64,000 nucleotides of DNA. Source: Amia ocellicauda. Lineage: Eukaryota > Chordata > Actinopteri > Amiiformes > Amiidae. The notes below the pieces were generated by a model. The model did not search any database. It saw nothing but the letters and a program-made list of their open reading frames with translations, and had not been told where the DNA came from. The translations under genes were made by a program, and so were the position numbers. Position 1 is the first letter of the stretch. Each line of letters begins with the position of its first letter. Below are positions 45,700 through 56,308 of this stretch, one piece after another. The stretch spans positions 59,098,350 to 59,162,349 of the forward strand of contig NC_089851.1 of assembly GCF_036373705.1 (NCBI RefSeq). The letters are read 5' to 3'.

Positions 45700-46740
45700 A
45701 TGCACTGTAAAAGCTCCAGGAAATTGCAACTGGCCACTGCACCTTCCATAAGAGAGCTCAAACATTTACTAATTCATTGGTTGCCTCACAGGCACTCTTT
45801 CCCTGGTTTGCCCATCTGGCGCATGGTGTTGGCCACACAGGCAAAGGGGGGATGTGTGCATCAGTCTTTTAAATTGGTTTGCCCCAGGTTTTATAGTAAC
45901 AGCTTAGCAATATTGTAGAACTTGCCACATTTATCAAGCTCATAATCCTGCAATATGCAAATAGATTGTGTTCAAAAGCTTAAATGTTGTGGATATGAAT
46001 ATATACTTGTAATAATGTATAGGTGTTCTAAATGGGTTGAAGCCTATCCCATAGGAAGGCTGAAGTAGTAACAGTAGCAAAAATACTGTTAAGGGATGTT
46101 ATATGTAGATTTCGCATTCCAGGGAAATTTCCAGCGATAGGAACACTCACTTCACTGGGACGATAGTGCAGGAACTATGCAAAGCCCTGCGAGGTAAACA
46201 ACATTTTCACTGCCCCATCAGGCTCAGTCAGCTGGAGCAGTGGAGAAACAAAATGGAATGTTAAAGAATAAGCTGGTTAAAATATGCAAACAAACAGGAC
46301 TCAAATGTCCAGATGCCCTTCCTATAGTCCTAATGACAATGAGATCGTCAGCAAATTGAAAAAAACAGGGCCTTTCTCCGTGTGAGATTATTATGGGATG
46401 ACTTATGAGACTCTCCATCACTCCTCCATTGTCTGTAAGGGAAATGGACATTCACTTGATGGATGATGCTATGTTGTCTTTTTGTATGGGACTAACACGT
46501 GCATTCGAAGCTGTCCATTCACAGGTGAAAGCCGCCCAGACTGAACCATCCCAGCAGGATTGCAAGGTGCAAGGTGCAAGGTGACTATGTGTATATTAAA
46601 GCACACAAGAGAAAGTCCTCCCAACAGCCCAGGTGGACAGGGCCCTACCAGGTGCTCCTGACCACCCACACAGCTGTGAAGTGCCAAGGAAAGACGACAT
46701 GGATCCACTCCTCCCACTGCAAACTTGCCAATCGAGGTGA
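45700..46740 (+). pseudogene. Retroviral integrase remnant
   Basis: An N-terminal zinc-domain-like part near 45780-45950 (HGVGHTGKGG in one frame) is followed by a core-like CSKWVEAYPIG (about 46028) and by frames matching the rest of a gammaretrovirus-type integrase. The clearest piece is the C-terminal domain: GDYVYIKAHKRKSSQQPRWT then GPYQVLLTTHTAVK and WIHSSHCK (46577-46735). Several frame changes and stops break it. Confidence 0.78.
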
Positions 46741-47654
46741 TCAGCACAACCCTGGTGGAGAACAGAGGGATGCTTGCCTTCGCCTGGATCCTCTTCCTCA
46801 TCGCCTGCGGGACCATCATCTGCGCCATAGCAGCCTTGGAAAAGGGCGCCTTCACCTCCAAGTTGACAGGATCATCACTGACTGAGGAAACCCGTCCAGA
46901 AGAAGCTGACATCAGCATCACCCTCCAGCTAACGGCACATGGCCAGAGCAGTGGCCCAAAAGGAGCGGCAGGACGCATGAGTCCACAAATACCAGGTGAT
47001 GTGCTAGTAACCTCTCCCCTTTTGCATATCGACACCACAAACACTAACATATACACTGATAAAATACAACTGAGGATTTGACAGCGACGAGACAGCTACC
47101 TGACCAGAGGAAACGCCTACCTCCAACTGTCTTATCAGTTTACAAAAGACTTGAATCTGTCAAGGTGCTGGGTGTGTTCACATGTGCCCCATAACACTGA
47201 GGGAGGCATTCCCATGATCCCAGTTCCCTTGACTGTGGAAGATAACTGTGCTATATGGAAACATTATAGAATAGATATGAGTATTTACAATACTGTTAAT
47301 GCATCTGCCTTTACTAAGTTTACTGAACAGATTCATGATCTTACGGATCACATTTGTAAAGATGTAACTAAAATCCACCAGACCTCGGAGTGGTCTCTTG
47401 GGAGCTGGATAAGTGGCTCCCTCGGAAGTATTGGTGCTATCATAGCCCAAAGTCTGCTTTTTATCCTTGGCATACTCATTCTTCTCTATATTTGTTTTGG
47501 ACTGATCAAGTGTTGCTGTGCTTGCACTGCTAGAGAAATGCAGAAAAGCCATACTCCTGTTGAAATAAAGGAGTCTGCTAAAATAATGTATGTGGAAATG
47601 CTGCAAGAACACAGTGATATAATGGATCTTATGAATATAACCTTATTACACTGA
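46725..47654 (+). pseudogene. Retroviral envelope remnant, ectodomain largely deleted
   Basis: The N-terminal part has a hydrophobic leader (LAFAWILFLIACGTIICAIA, about 46779-46838). After a stop at about 47081, another open stretch shows the surface-subunit CWVC motif (about 47165). It then passes abruptly to a transmembrane-subunit end: EWSLGSWISGSLGS, a membrane span (LLFILGILILLYICFGLI), a cysteine cluster (KCCCAC) and a cytoplasmic tail, stopping at 47652-47654. The region between the surface motif and the membrane-proximal part is too short, so the fusion peptide and most of the ectodomain are missing. Confidence 0.85.
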
Positions 47655-47713
47655 ATGATGTCCACTATTCCCCCTGAGGTTAAGGTTTACAACTCCAGGG
47701 TCTCATCATAGGA

Positions 47714-47727
47714 CAAAATGGGGGGAG
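47714..47727 (+). promoter_or_regulatory. Polypurine tract
   Basis: AAAATGGGGGGAG directly abuts the 3' LTR start, the expected plus-strand primer position for retroviral reverse transcription. Confidence 0.85.
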
Positions 47728-48126
47728 TGTGGAAGGAAAGTTAGAAATTCTTTCTCTAATACCTGTTTATCTCTCTTGTATACTTAAGAAAGATAAGGTC
47801 AAGCTAGAAGGTCAGGCCAGAAGGTAGCTTGATTTCTGTTTGTTATTTACAGTGAGAATCTTGGAGACAATGTCAAACAGTATGATTTAAGTGCCTGCTC
47901 CCTAATCCATGTGTTGACCTATGAACTCTGTCCTATAATGATATATATTCTGCTTAGCTAACTTTTTAACCAGCTCTTTGATGTTTGTGTATAAAAGCTC
48001 TGACTGTTAAAATGAAGGCAGAGCGACTTTGGGATCTTCTTGATTCACTGTTCCTCTCCACGCTGCGTGTATTAAAGGCATTGCAACTAACGTTCCAACC
48101 TGATTGAAGATGATTGTTCTTCCACA
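47728..48126 (+). repeat. 3' LTR
   Basis: Same ends as the 5' LTR (TGTGGAAGG...CTTCCACA) with a TATAAAAG box near 47991. It lacks about 29 bp present in the 5' copy. It is followed by the target duplication CTAC (48127-48130). Confidence 0.93.
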
Positions 48127-48130
48127 CTAC

Positions 48131-50342
48131 TGTGACATACAGTAACTCAATCTCTGTTTTGCAAATCACAATTGTGGATACTCCTCTCCAGATCTGTGAG
48201 CTATAAAGCACACATCATGCACATCCTGAGGACCCTCCCTCCTGGCATTTTTGCGCCCACCTTGTGACCCACACCCTCCTGGACCATCTCACAACAGACC
48301 TTGTGGTCGAGCTCCCGTGCTTCGGCTCATTGGTGGCCATGGTGGTGGCGTAAAGTGAACTCTGGCTGTCCCAGGCCAACAGGGTGCCCAATATGGACAT
48401 TTTACTGTTGTGCCAGTTTAACCCAGATTCACTTTTGGGCCAACCGTCAACTCTCTGCGGGCCAGAGAGCCCTTGGGCGTGCGTACCTCCTCTAAATACT
48501 GGTCACAAATTGACATCAATTCTTAGAGCATACCACAGGAACTATACTTCATTTTTTCTTTTACTTCCAATGAATTTGGAAGATATTCTATTCAACATAT
48601 GTTGTTGATCAGATAAAAGATGACCACTAAGAGCCCCAAATTAATATGAATCCAGAATAGCTTATTGTTCATAAATCAACTGAATAGCCCATATAACATA
48701 TAAGTATTAATGAGTGTCTCTTCAGTCTTGCTGGCATAAGATTGAGGAATTGAGATCTTCTCTTCCCTGAAAGTATGTTTAACTCTTCAGATGTTTGTTT
48801 TCTGTAGAAACGGAAATATAACACATACATATGTACTTACACAGATCTGTATTTATGCATCTGTACGTGTGTGTCTGTTATGTGCTTCAAATCCTATCTA
48901 TACAGATACTGCTCTTCTTAAATCGAAGGTTGCGATCCTGCCCTATAGAATGGGAAGAAATACATTTTCCTGGACTGGAGGTGTTTACGTAATAGTTTAA
49001 GATGGATTTAAGTTCTTGAATATCCATTCAATATATATTGTCTTTGTTTATTGCTGGGAGGAATACTGAAGGATTGAAGTGATGCGTGTCATTATCAGTC
49101 TGTCGAGGTGCCTTATAGTTATGTGCATATGTTTAAGAGCTACAAACAAAATCAATACTATAGGCTACATACCAGCACAAGTCTGAAAAGTAATTTTGCT
49201 TTGTTTTTCTCACTATAGAAAAGCTATAACTTGAGTGCCTGTTGGGGAGGGACATCTGTCTATCTGCCCCTGGTGACAACTAAATGATATTCTAGCGTTC
49301 TCCATCAGGATTTATCTCCAGACACTCTGCCGTTGGTTAAGCCAGGTCTTCAGCGAGCGAGTGAGTGAGTGATTGGTCAGAGGGAAACAGAAAGACAGGC
49401 CTCAGACAACTTAATCCAGTGATATTTTATTGGAGATTACCAAATGACATTAGTGGGCTATTGCTCAAACATTTTGGAACCTAACTGATTTACAAAAGAA
49501 TCACTTGGAACATTTCCCATGCTAACCTGTATGTAATATGAAAACGCACAACCTCATGATAGTTTATTAATCAATAAAGTCTTTTAAAACTTGGATTAAG
49601 GATTCGGGTGACTGAATTTCCCTCAAGATTCAGATCAAGACTCCACAGAGGATTGTGGTACCAAAGTGGCTATTTTACAGGACATTTTAAGACCAAAGAG
49701 CTGAAAACACTCTGTATCTTGTACCTATCAGACATGCACAACTACAACGCAGCCACAAGTCTGGGTTCCCCAGAGAACCCACCATTAGTCAAACATTACA
49801 AGCAAAACACATCCAGTTGAATCTATGTGTGATAGGACCATAAGTTTGTGATAATTAGATTTCATATCCTTACCATATTCCACACATACATAACAGGACA
49901 AACTGTCAGGAGAGTCAGCCTGGTAGTTTTTAAATCTTTAACTGTGTAACACCTAGAATCACTGTCAAAATATTACCTGTTTAGAACTTATTAATTCAGG
50001 CTTAAAAATACTGGTACTCACTATCCACCATGCAATCTAATTACAGGGGAACACTAATTTTGCAAGTGCGAAACAGTATGGTGTACTTATTTAACTCCGC
50101 ACTTGTGTCTGCATGCGAGTGGAAACATTCCCAACATACGAAGCGAGGACTGCCACGCGAGGATCACAAACTACCGTTATCCTACGAGGAATGGATGTTT
50201 CTGATTTGGGTTGAATGACATGCATGCACTCTGAGGAAGAATGAAGGGTATTTGAATGACCTGTCTGGTTATAGGTCTTTGATTATACATCCCATTTAGG
50301 AAAATGGTAGCTGGCATCTTAATAAGAAAAAAAGTGTGTATA
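48131..50342. other. Noncoding DNA
   Basis: No supported gene. Short ORFs only, with a (GTGA)-like stretch near 49357-49372. Confidence 0.55.
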
Positions 50343-50344
50343 TA

Positions 50345-51565
50345 CACTCACCTAAAGGATTATTAGGAACACCATACTAATACTGTGTTTGACCCCCTTT
50401 CGCCTTCAGAACTGCCTTAATTCTACGTGGCATTGATTCAACAAGGTGCTGAAAGCATTCTTTAGAAATGTTGGCCCATATTGATAGGATAGCATCTTGC
50501 AGTTGATGGAGATTTGTGGGATGCACATCCAGGGCACGAAGCTCCCGTTCCACCACATCCCAAAGATGCTCTATTGGGTTGAGATCTGGTGACTGTGGGG
50601 GCCAGTTTAGTACAGTGAACTCATTGTCATGTTCAAGAAACCAATTTGAAATGATTCGACCTTTGTGACATGGTGCATTATCCTGCTGGAAGTAGCCATC
50701 AGAGGATGGGTACATGGTGGTCATAAAGGGATGGACATGGTCAGAAACAATGCTCAGGTAGGCCGTGGCATTTAAACGATGCCCAATTGGCACTAAGGGG
50801 CCTAAAGTGTGCCAAGAAAACATCCCCCACACCATTACACCACCACCACCAGCCTGCACAGTGGTAACAAGGCATGATGGATCCATGTTCTCATTCTGTT
50901 TACGCCAAATTCTGACTCTACCATCTGAATGTCTCAACAGAAATCGAGACTCATCAGACCAGGCAACATTTTTCCAGTCTTCAACTGTCCAATTTTGGTG
51001 AGCTTGTGCAAATTGTAGCCTCTTTCTCCTATTTGTAGTGGAGATGAGTGGTACCCGGTGGGATCTTCTGCTGTTGTAGCCCATCCGCCTCAAGGTTGTA
51101 CGTGTTGTGGCTTCACAGATGCTTTGCTGCATACCTCGGTTGTAATGAGTGGTTATTTCAGTCAAAGTTGCTCTTCTATCAGCTTGAATCAGTCGGCCCA
51201 TTCTCCTCTGACCTCTAGCATCAACAAGGCACTTTCGCCCACAGGACTGCCGCATACTGGATGTTTTTCCCTTTTCACACCATTCTTTGTAAACCCTAGA
51301 AATGGTTGTGCATGAAAATCCCAGTAACTGAGCAGATTGTGAAATACTCAGACCAGCCTGTCTGGCACCAACAACCATGCCACGCTCAAAATTGCTTAAA
51401 TCACCTTTCTTTCCCATTCAGACATTCAGTTTGGAGTTCAGGAGATTGTCTTGACCAGGACCACACCCCTAAATGCATTGAAGCAACTGCCATGTGATTG
51501 GTTGGTTAGATAATTGCATTAATGAGAAATTGAACAGGTGTTCCTAATAATCCTTTACGTGAGTG
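50345..51565 (-). mobile_element. Tc1/mariner DD36E element, intact copy
   Basis: The inverted ends CACTCACCTAAAGGATTATT and (reverse) CACTCACGTAAAGGATTATT are flanked by TA (50343-50344, 51566-51567). The element is 1221 bp, almost all of it taken up by one complete transposase ORF. Its spacing class (D, D, 36 residues, E) and size fit the DD36E group of Tc1/mariner elements known to have spread widely among animals. Confidence 0.95.
50377..51417 (-). CDS. DD36E transposase, complete ORF
   Basis: 346 residues, starting MGKKGDLSNFERGMVVGARQ at 51417. The N-terminal paired-like helix-turn-helix regions (ISQSAQLLGFSCTTISRVYK) bind the inverted ends. The catalytic acidic residues are D155 (WSDESRF), D246 (QQDNAPCH) and E283 (NPIEHLWD), with 36 residues between the last two. 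There is no stop or frameshift, so the protein could be active. It is the only complete transposase in the window. Confidence 0.95.
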   Translation of the reverse strand: MGKKGDLSNFERGMVVGARQAGLSISQSAQLLGFSCTTISRVYKEWCEKGKTSSMRQSCGRKCLVDARGQRRMGRLIQADRRATLTEITTHYNRGMQQSICEATTRTTLRRMGYNSRRSHRVPLISTTNRRKRLQFAQAHQNWTVEDWKNVAWSDESRFLLRHSDGRVRIWRKQNENMDPSCLVTTVQAGGGGVMVWGMFSWHTLGPLVPIGHRLNATAYLSIVSDHVHPFMTTMYPSSDGYFQQDNAPCHKGRIISNWFLEHDNEFTVLNWPPQSPDLNPIEHLWDVVERELRALDVHPTNLHQLQDAILSIWANISKECFQHLVESMPRRIKAVLKAKGGQTQY

Positions 51566-51567
51566 TA

Positions 51568-52825
51568 TATATATTAAGCAGTAAGAGTAAATATTACAGG
51601 CCATTCCTTGTGTTTAGAAAGTGGTAGATCTCTCTGGGAAAGGGGAGAGTGAACAGTCATTCTCCTTTAGGAAGGGTTATTGATCTGTCTTAAAAGTATA
51701 AATATACCATATGTGCATTTCCATACTGTTACTGATCTTTGGAGTTAAATTAAAAAAAAACTAAGAACACTACGGAAGCTCTGCAAGTTGATCGCTCTTT
51801 TACAGCAATGCCACCTAGTGTCGTGAAAACAAAGCTGCCTTCATATCCCCAGTAAATATGACATCTGTGCTATTCATACTGCTGCACTACATAACTCTCA
51901 GCTTGTGAGGATGCAACTTGTAAAACAGTAATTGTTTTATGTCAAGAGTTACTGGCAATGATAGATACTGCAGGCAGTCCTATGAACAGCTGGCATATTT
52001 ACACTGTGAATGGTCCCAGTCTCTTAAAGTAACAGCTATTTAGTTATTGCCTGTAACTATTGAAATGATAGACAGATCTAATAGTCATTAAGTTGAACAC
52101 AGTGCCAAGACATTTGTTAAACAATCTGCATATAGTACTGGACTGAAATGTAACAGGGAGTTTAGGAATTATTCTGGTTAGCTTACACAATAGCAGTCTA
52201 ATAGAAAATGCTCTGCAAGTAAGTCTTGATAAGATGTTAATAGACTGGACTTTGTTTGGGACAAGAGCACTTGACTTACCTAGAATCTATAAAGAAAAAA
52301 TAATAAAAAAAAACTATTGGCATACAACATGCAGGATAAATTTTCATGTCATGCATTCAAGTTGTAACTGAAGTCAAAGGTAGGTAGACAAACATTTTTG
52401 AGAAATGCATCATTTCTAACTTGTGTCATGCCCACTGAAGAACACTTCCTGAAAGCACCAGGAGTGGAAAGTTAATACAATAATAATAATAATAATAATA
52501 ATAAATGCCATGAATGAGTGTTATTTATTTTAAATCCGTTTAAAAAGTGGTCTTCTTTCTTTGGAATCTCATATGCAGAAACATAACAGGGACAGAAATT
52601 CGACAGTTAAAAAAAAAATCTGATGTGAAATGTGTTCTAGTTTTAATGAATGTTTTATTCGGTGAGAGGCTGTAGAGGACAGTCAGGGATGAGGCAGGTG
52701 GAGCGAGCCCGTGTGTGCTCTGTGGATGCGAAGAGCCGACCCACTGCCGGCACTGCTGTCCTCCACTGTTCTAACATCAACTCGGTGCCGTTTCAGTGGT
52801 GTGCGCTGGTGTGCCGACCAGCCCG
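51568..52825. other. Noncoding DNA downstream of smyd5
   Basis: AT-rich. Contains an (ATA/AAT)n tract at about 52483-52503. The part next to 52826 is probably the smyd5 3' untranslated region. Confidence 0.55.
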
Positions 52826-55800
52826 TCACACGTCTGTCATCTCATCCTCCAGGTCGTCACCCTCCGTCTCGCCCTCCCCTTTGCCTTCCTCCTCCTCTTC
52901 CTCAGAGGTCACATCCAGCCTGGGAGAGACACTTGGGACAGGAGCAGGCAATCAGGTAGTTCTCCCTGACAACAAAAGAGAACAACAGTGGGTTAGAGAG
53001 AAATCCTTAACACTTCACTGTGTTAGACTTTACTGTGCTTCCAAAAACAAAGTCCAACTGTGCCTCGACACTAATGCCTTTCAGTGAAGTAGCAGCAGAC
53101 ACTGTAAATGGGGCTTCAGTCTCGGTCTCTGGGCTCTCTATGTACCTGAGAATCTTGTGGCGGCTGTGCCTACTCCAGTCTCTTTGACAGCAATCTAGGT
53201 AGCTGATGGAGATTTCCTGAAAACCCCCAATTATTACACTTTGAACTTATTTTTCTATACTAGGAGAAATTATAGAACAGCACATCAATCTAGCTGTGCC
53301 TGCAGGTCCTTACAAAAGCATTGACACACACAGACGTATACTTGTTTATATACAGACTATGAACTGCCCCACATACACGCGCACACACAATTATTCTGAT
53401 GGCTTTACCTCCCCAGGGGCGATATCAGAGAGGGCAGTCATGTGCAACAGGTAGTTGTTGTCAGGGAATGAGGCCTCGGCATTGGGCAGGCAGCTGTGGT
53501 TGCCTAGACAAGAGAATTCACAAAAAAACATGAGGTGGGAGCAAAAGCCAAAAGGCTGAGCAGCCTTTGAGATGACTCCATGGGGGAAGAAACGAGCAGA
53601 CCTCTGTTCAAGCCATTGGCTGTCGATGCAGTGTGTAGATTCTTAGCTGAAATGTGCACAACAAGGCAGGGTAAACAAAGACTATATATTTGAGGGACAA
53701 CCTAAACAGGCTACAGACTTACAAGCAATGTTGTTGGCACTTGGAAAAAACTTTGGTGAGGTTCTTGGATTCACATGTTCTTCAAATCATGCAGGGTTCT
53801 TGTATAAATCTCTTGTATAGACTTTCTTACACCTATCGTACAGACTAGAAGTAATACATTGGTCAGGTCAAACCATAATGTAGTTGTGACCGGTCTGAAA
53901 TGTATAGTATAGTTTTATAAACAAAAGGCCTTGGCTAAACATGACACTCCCAGAAGAACCATTTTGGACAGCACACAGCTCCAACCACCATCCTATTCTG
54001 TCTACTTTGAACAAGGCTAGGAGACAAAATTCTGTGCCTTGAAGAAGAGGTGTTGATAAGCTTTGGTAACAACCCAGTTATATAAGAGCATGTTCAAAGC
54101 AGGGACAGAGAACTTGAACTTCAAAGCAACCAGAGTTTCAGGTTTCCTACTGCCAGTTAAAATGAAGCTCCACAGAGAGGGCAAACAACCACTATGGGCC
54201 ACAGGCTCCAGTGATTTAAGAACAAGCTAAAAAATAAGCAAGCAAAGTGTATTTTGAGATCTTAGAGATTTTTAAACCATATTGTGAGGATAGTATGTAA
54301 TTGTAGCTTTAAAAACATGGCTATTCCTCTGTCATAGTTAGCTGAGGAACAGGGGAGTATTCTAGCTTTGTTCTGAAGAAGCCGAAGCATAAGTTTGCTA
54401 ATAAGGCATAGCAAGGAAATGGATGTATATAAAGAAATGCAGTTGACAATGTGAGATGTTATAAATGCCTCCTTATCAAGAGAGTGTTGGAGTATGTCAG
54501 TTCCTGTCAAATGATAAAATGCTCTCATTAAAGAATTACGATTAAAGTAACAACAACAAGAAAAGATATTTACAAAGCTGACAAGGCTGGATTCTGCAAG
54601 TTTTGAGTTGCAAGACCATTAACAGCAACAGTGAATGCGATTATTAGACACTTTCAATTCCCAGACATGCTTGCCAAGAACTGGGCTCTTCTATGTCTGG
54701 AATGCAACCCCCAGCGATATTAAATGGCATTTCCAGGACACACTCACCTTGCTCAGACACTCGTCGTAAAGTGCTGTAGTGAACTGGTTCCACAACAATG
54801 TCAGTTGCCCCTAAAACCCGACACAGAGAAATATAGGTGACACCCGACCTACATTAACCACAGCCATTGTCTTAAGCTCCTGAGACTCAACATCTTAGCC
54901 TTAAACTGATCCCAGAGGAAGCAAGCATGAAGGCAGGCAGAGGACAGAAATTGAATAGAATCTTGCATGTAATATCATTTTACAAATGAAAACAGGTCAG
55001 ACAGGTCTGTCATGGTCTGACTTTGACCTGCAAGCAAAATGCATGACCTGATTTTGCTCTGTGGCCATTACTCCCGAAACAACATTACAGAGATGGTTAA
55101 GGTTAGGATTAGGGTTAGGTCCAGGTTATATTATTCCAGGGACCACAGCTACACAGTACATTCAGTTTGTGCCTGTGCTGAAACCACACAAGGAACACAG
55201 GCTCACTTTGTAACCCTGCAAGTCATTGAAGGATGCCTACCACTTTTGTGCAGATGTTTGTTCTTGTTTTTGTCTGGGAAAATTTTGATTGCAGGGTGAT
55301 ATCTGGTCAACCCAAAGCCAAACTTAATATCAGCAAGCCTGTGACGTCCTCTAGGACCAAAGGAAAGGATCCAAGTGCAGGCTTTTAGAGTTGAAGCAGA
55401 TAATCCAATAAGGGCAAAACGAGAGAGCATAAACAGGGACAGTCCAGGTCAAACGATCAAGCGAACAGGCTAGTAGGGAGATCCGACAGGGGTAAACGAG
55501 AGAAGGAAGCAAAATGTCAAAAAATACACAGGAAGGCACTCACGAAACAAGGCTTAGAAATGATCCAGGAGAGAATGCAAGACTTCACGATTAATCTAGG
55601 AAACAGAGGGGTTTAAGTACTGTAAAGGAGAGAGGGATTGAACAAGGTGAATGAAGGATTGACCAATGATAGGAGAGGAGGACAGAACAGGTGCACCTGG
55701 TAGGGAAGAATGTGGAAAGACTGGTTTGACTGGATAAAGGAAAGGAGAAGCACTAAACTAGTATTCGGGAGAGGGAGACCTCTGGTGGTGAACTAAGGTA

Positions 55801-56308
55801 GAAACAGGGGAGACCGTGACAAAGCCGACATAAAAAAGCAGCAATTCACAACCAGCCGTCCACACCTTCTGCACATCACCGTTAGACTCCTCAGGCAGTG
55901 CTGTTTTATTCAGAGTACTTGAAGATGAGTGGCAGTTTGTGAAAAGTAGTGTTTCCTGTGGGTTATGTTCCCATTGGAAAGGCAAAGGAATTGATACTAG
56001 AAACAGGATTATTACAAAAGAAGTCGCTCTTTGAAGTTCTTATTACGCTACGAGCATCCAGATCAGAAGATGCCTTTCAATTCCATTAGTCCAGGATACA
56101 GGCATCTATAACTACACTGAGTACCTTCTGCATCCTGGAGGAAATTTGGTGTGGTGCGACTTCTTAAGAATCTCTGAAGCCCTGAACACAGACCCTGACC
56201 TGAAACTTCTCTCCCAGGAGCTTGTGAGCGATTTCGTCCTCTTCATTAGCCGTCCTGCTGCAGAACTGAGAGAAGAGGCTCTGCCAGTGCTCTGCCTTTG
56301 TCCCAAGC
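52826..56308 (-). pseudogene. smyd5: smyd5 fragment: five exons, central SET exons missing, last exon frameshifted
   Basis: SMYD5 is a SET/MYND lysine methyltransferase. Exons on the minus strand, each with AG/GT borders: 56308-56200 (ends HKLLGEKFQ), 54810-54748 (GQLTLLWNQFTTALYDECLS), 53503-53409 ([13 protein letters not shown], the SET NHSC motif), 53218-53147 ([20 protein letters not shown]) and 52969-52826 (CSCPKC post-SET cysteines, then a Glu-rich tail ending DEMTDV). Exon 54810-54748 ends at a codon boundary but 53503 starts inside a codon, and I find no exons between them for the intervening SET residues. In the last exon, the cysteine part and the acidic tail lie in different frames. 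No exon upstream of 56308 was found. Confidence 0.8.
55340..55821 (-). mobile_element. Gypsy-type solo LTR in a smyd5 intron
   Basis: 482 bp beginning TGTGACG and ending CGTGACA, flanked by a perfect 5-bp duplication AAGCC (55335-55339, 55822-55826). The minus-strand start TGTCACGGTCTCCC resembles fish Ty3/gypsy LTRs, hence the orientation. No internal coding region is present, consistent with LTR-LTR recombination. Confidence 0.85.

Larger units (their letters stand above)
27507..48126 (+). mobile_element. Endogenous retrovirus interrupted by a Polinton
   Basis: Paired LTRs (27507-27935 and 47728-48126) begin TGTGGAAGG and end CTTCCACA. A perfect 4-bp target duplication CTAC lies outside them (27503-27506, 48127-48130). 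A serine-tRNA-type primer site follows the 5' LTR, and a purine tract precedes the 3' LTR. Integrase and env remnants are gammaretrovirus/epsilonretrovirus-like. Gag, protease and reverse transcriptase were not recognised. Without the 14.46-kb Polinton the provirus would be about 6.2 kb, so internal deletion is likely. Confidence 0.9.

Noticed and set aside
52650-53087. 145-residue plus-strand ORF
   Set aside because: It is the antisense shadow of the smyd5 terminal exon and its untranslated region.
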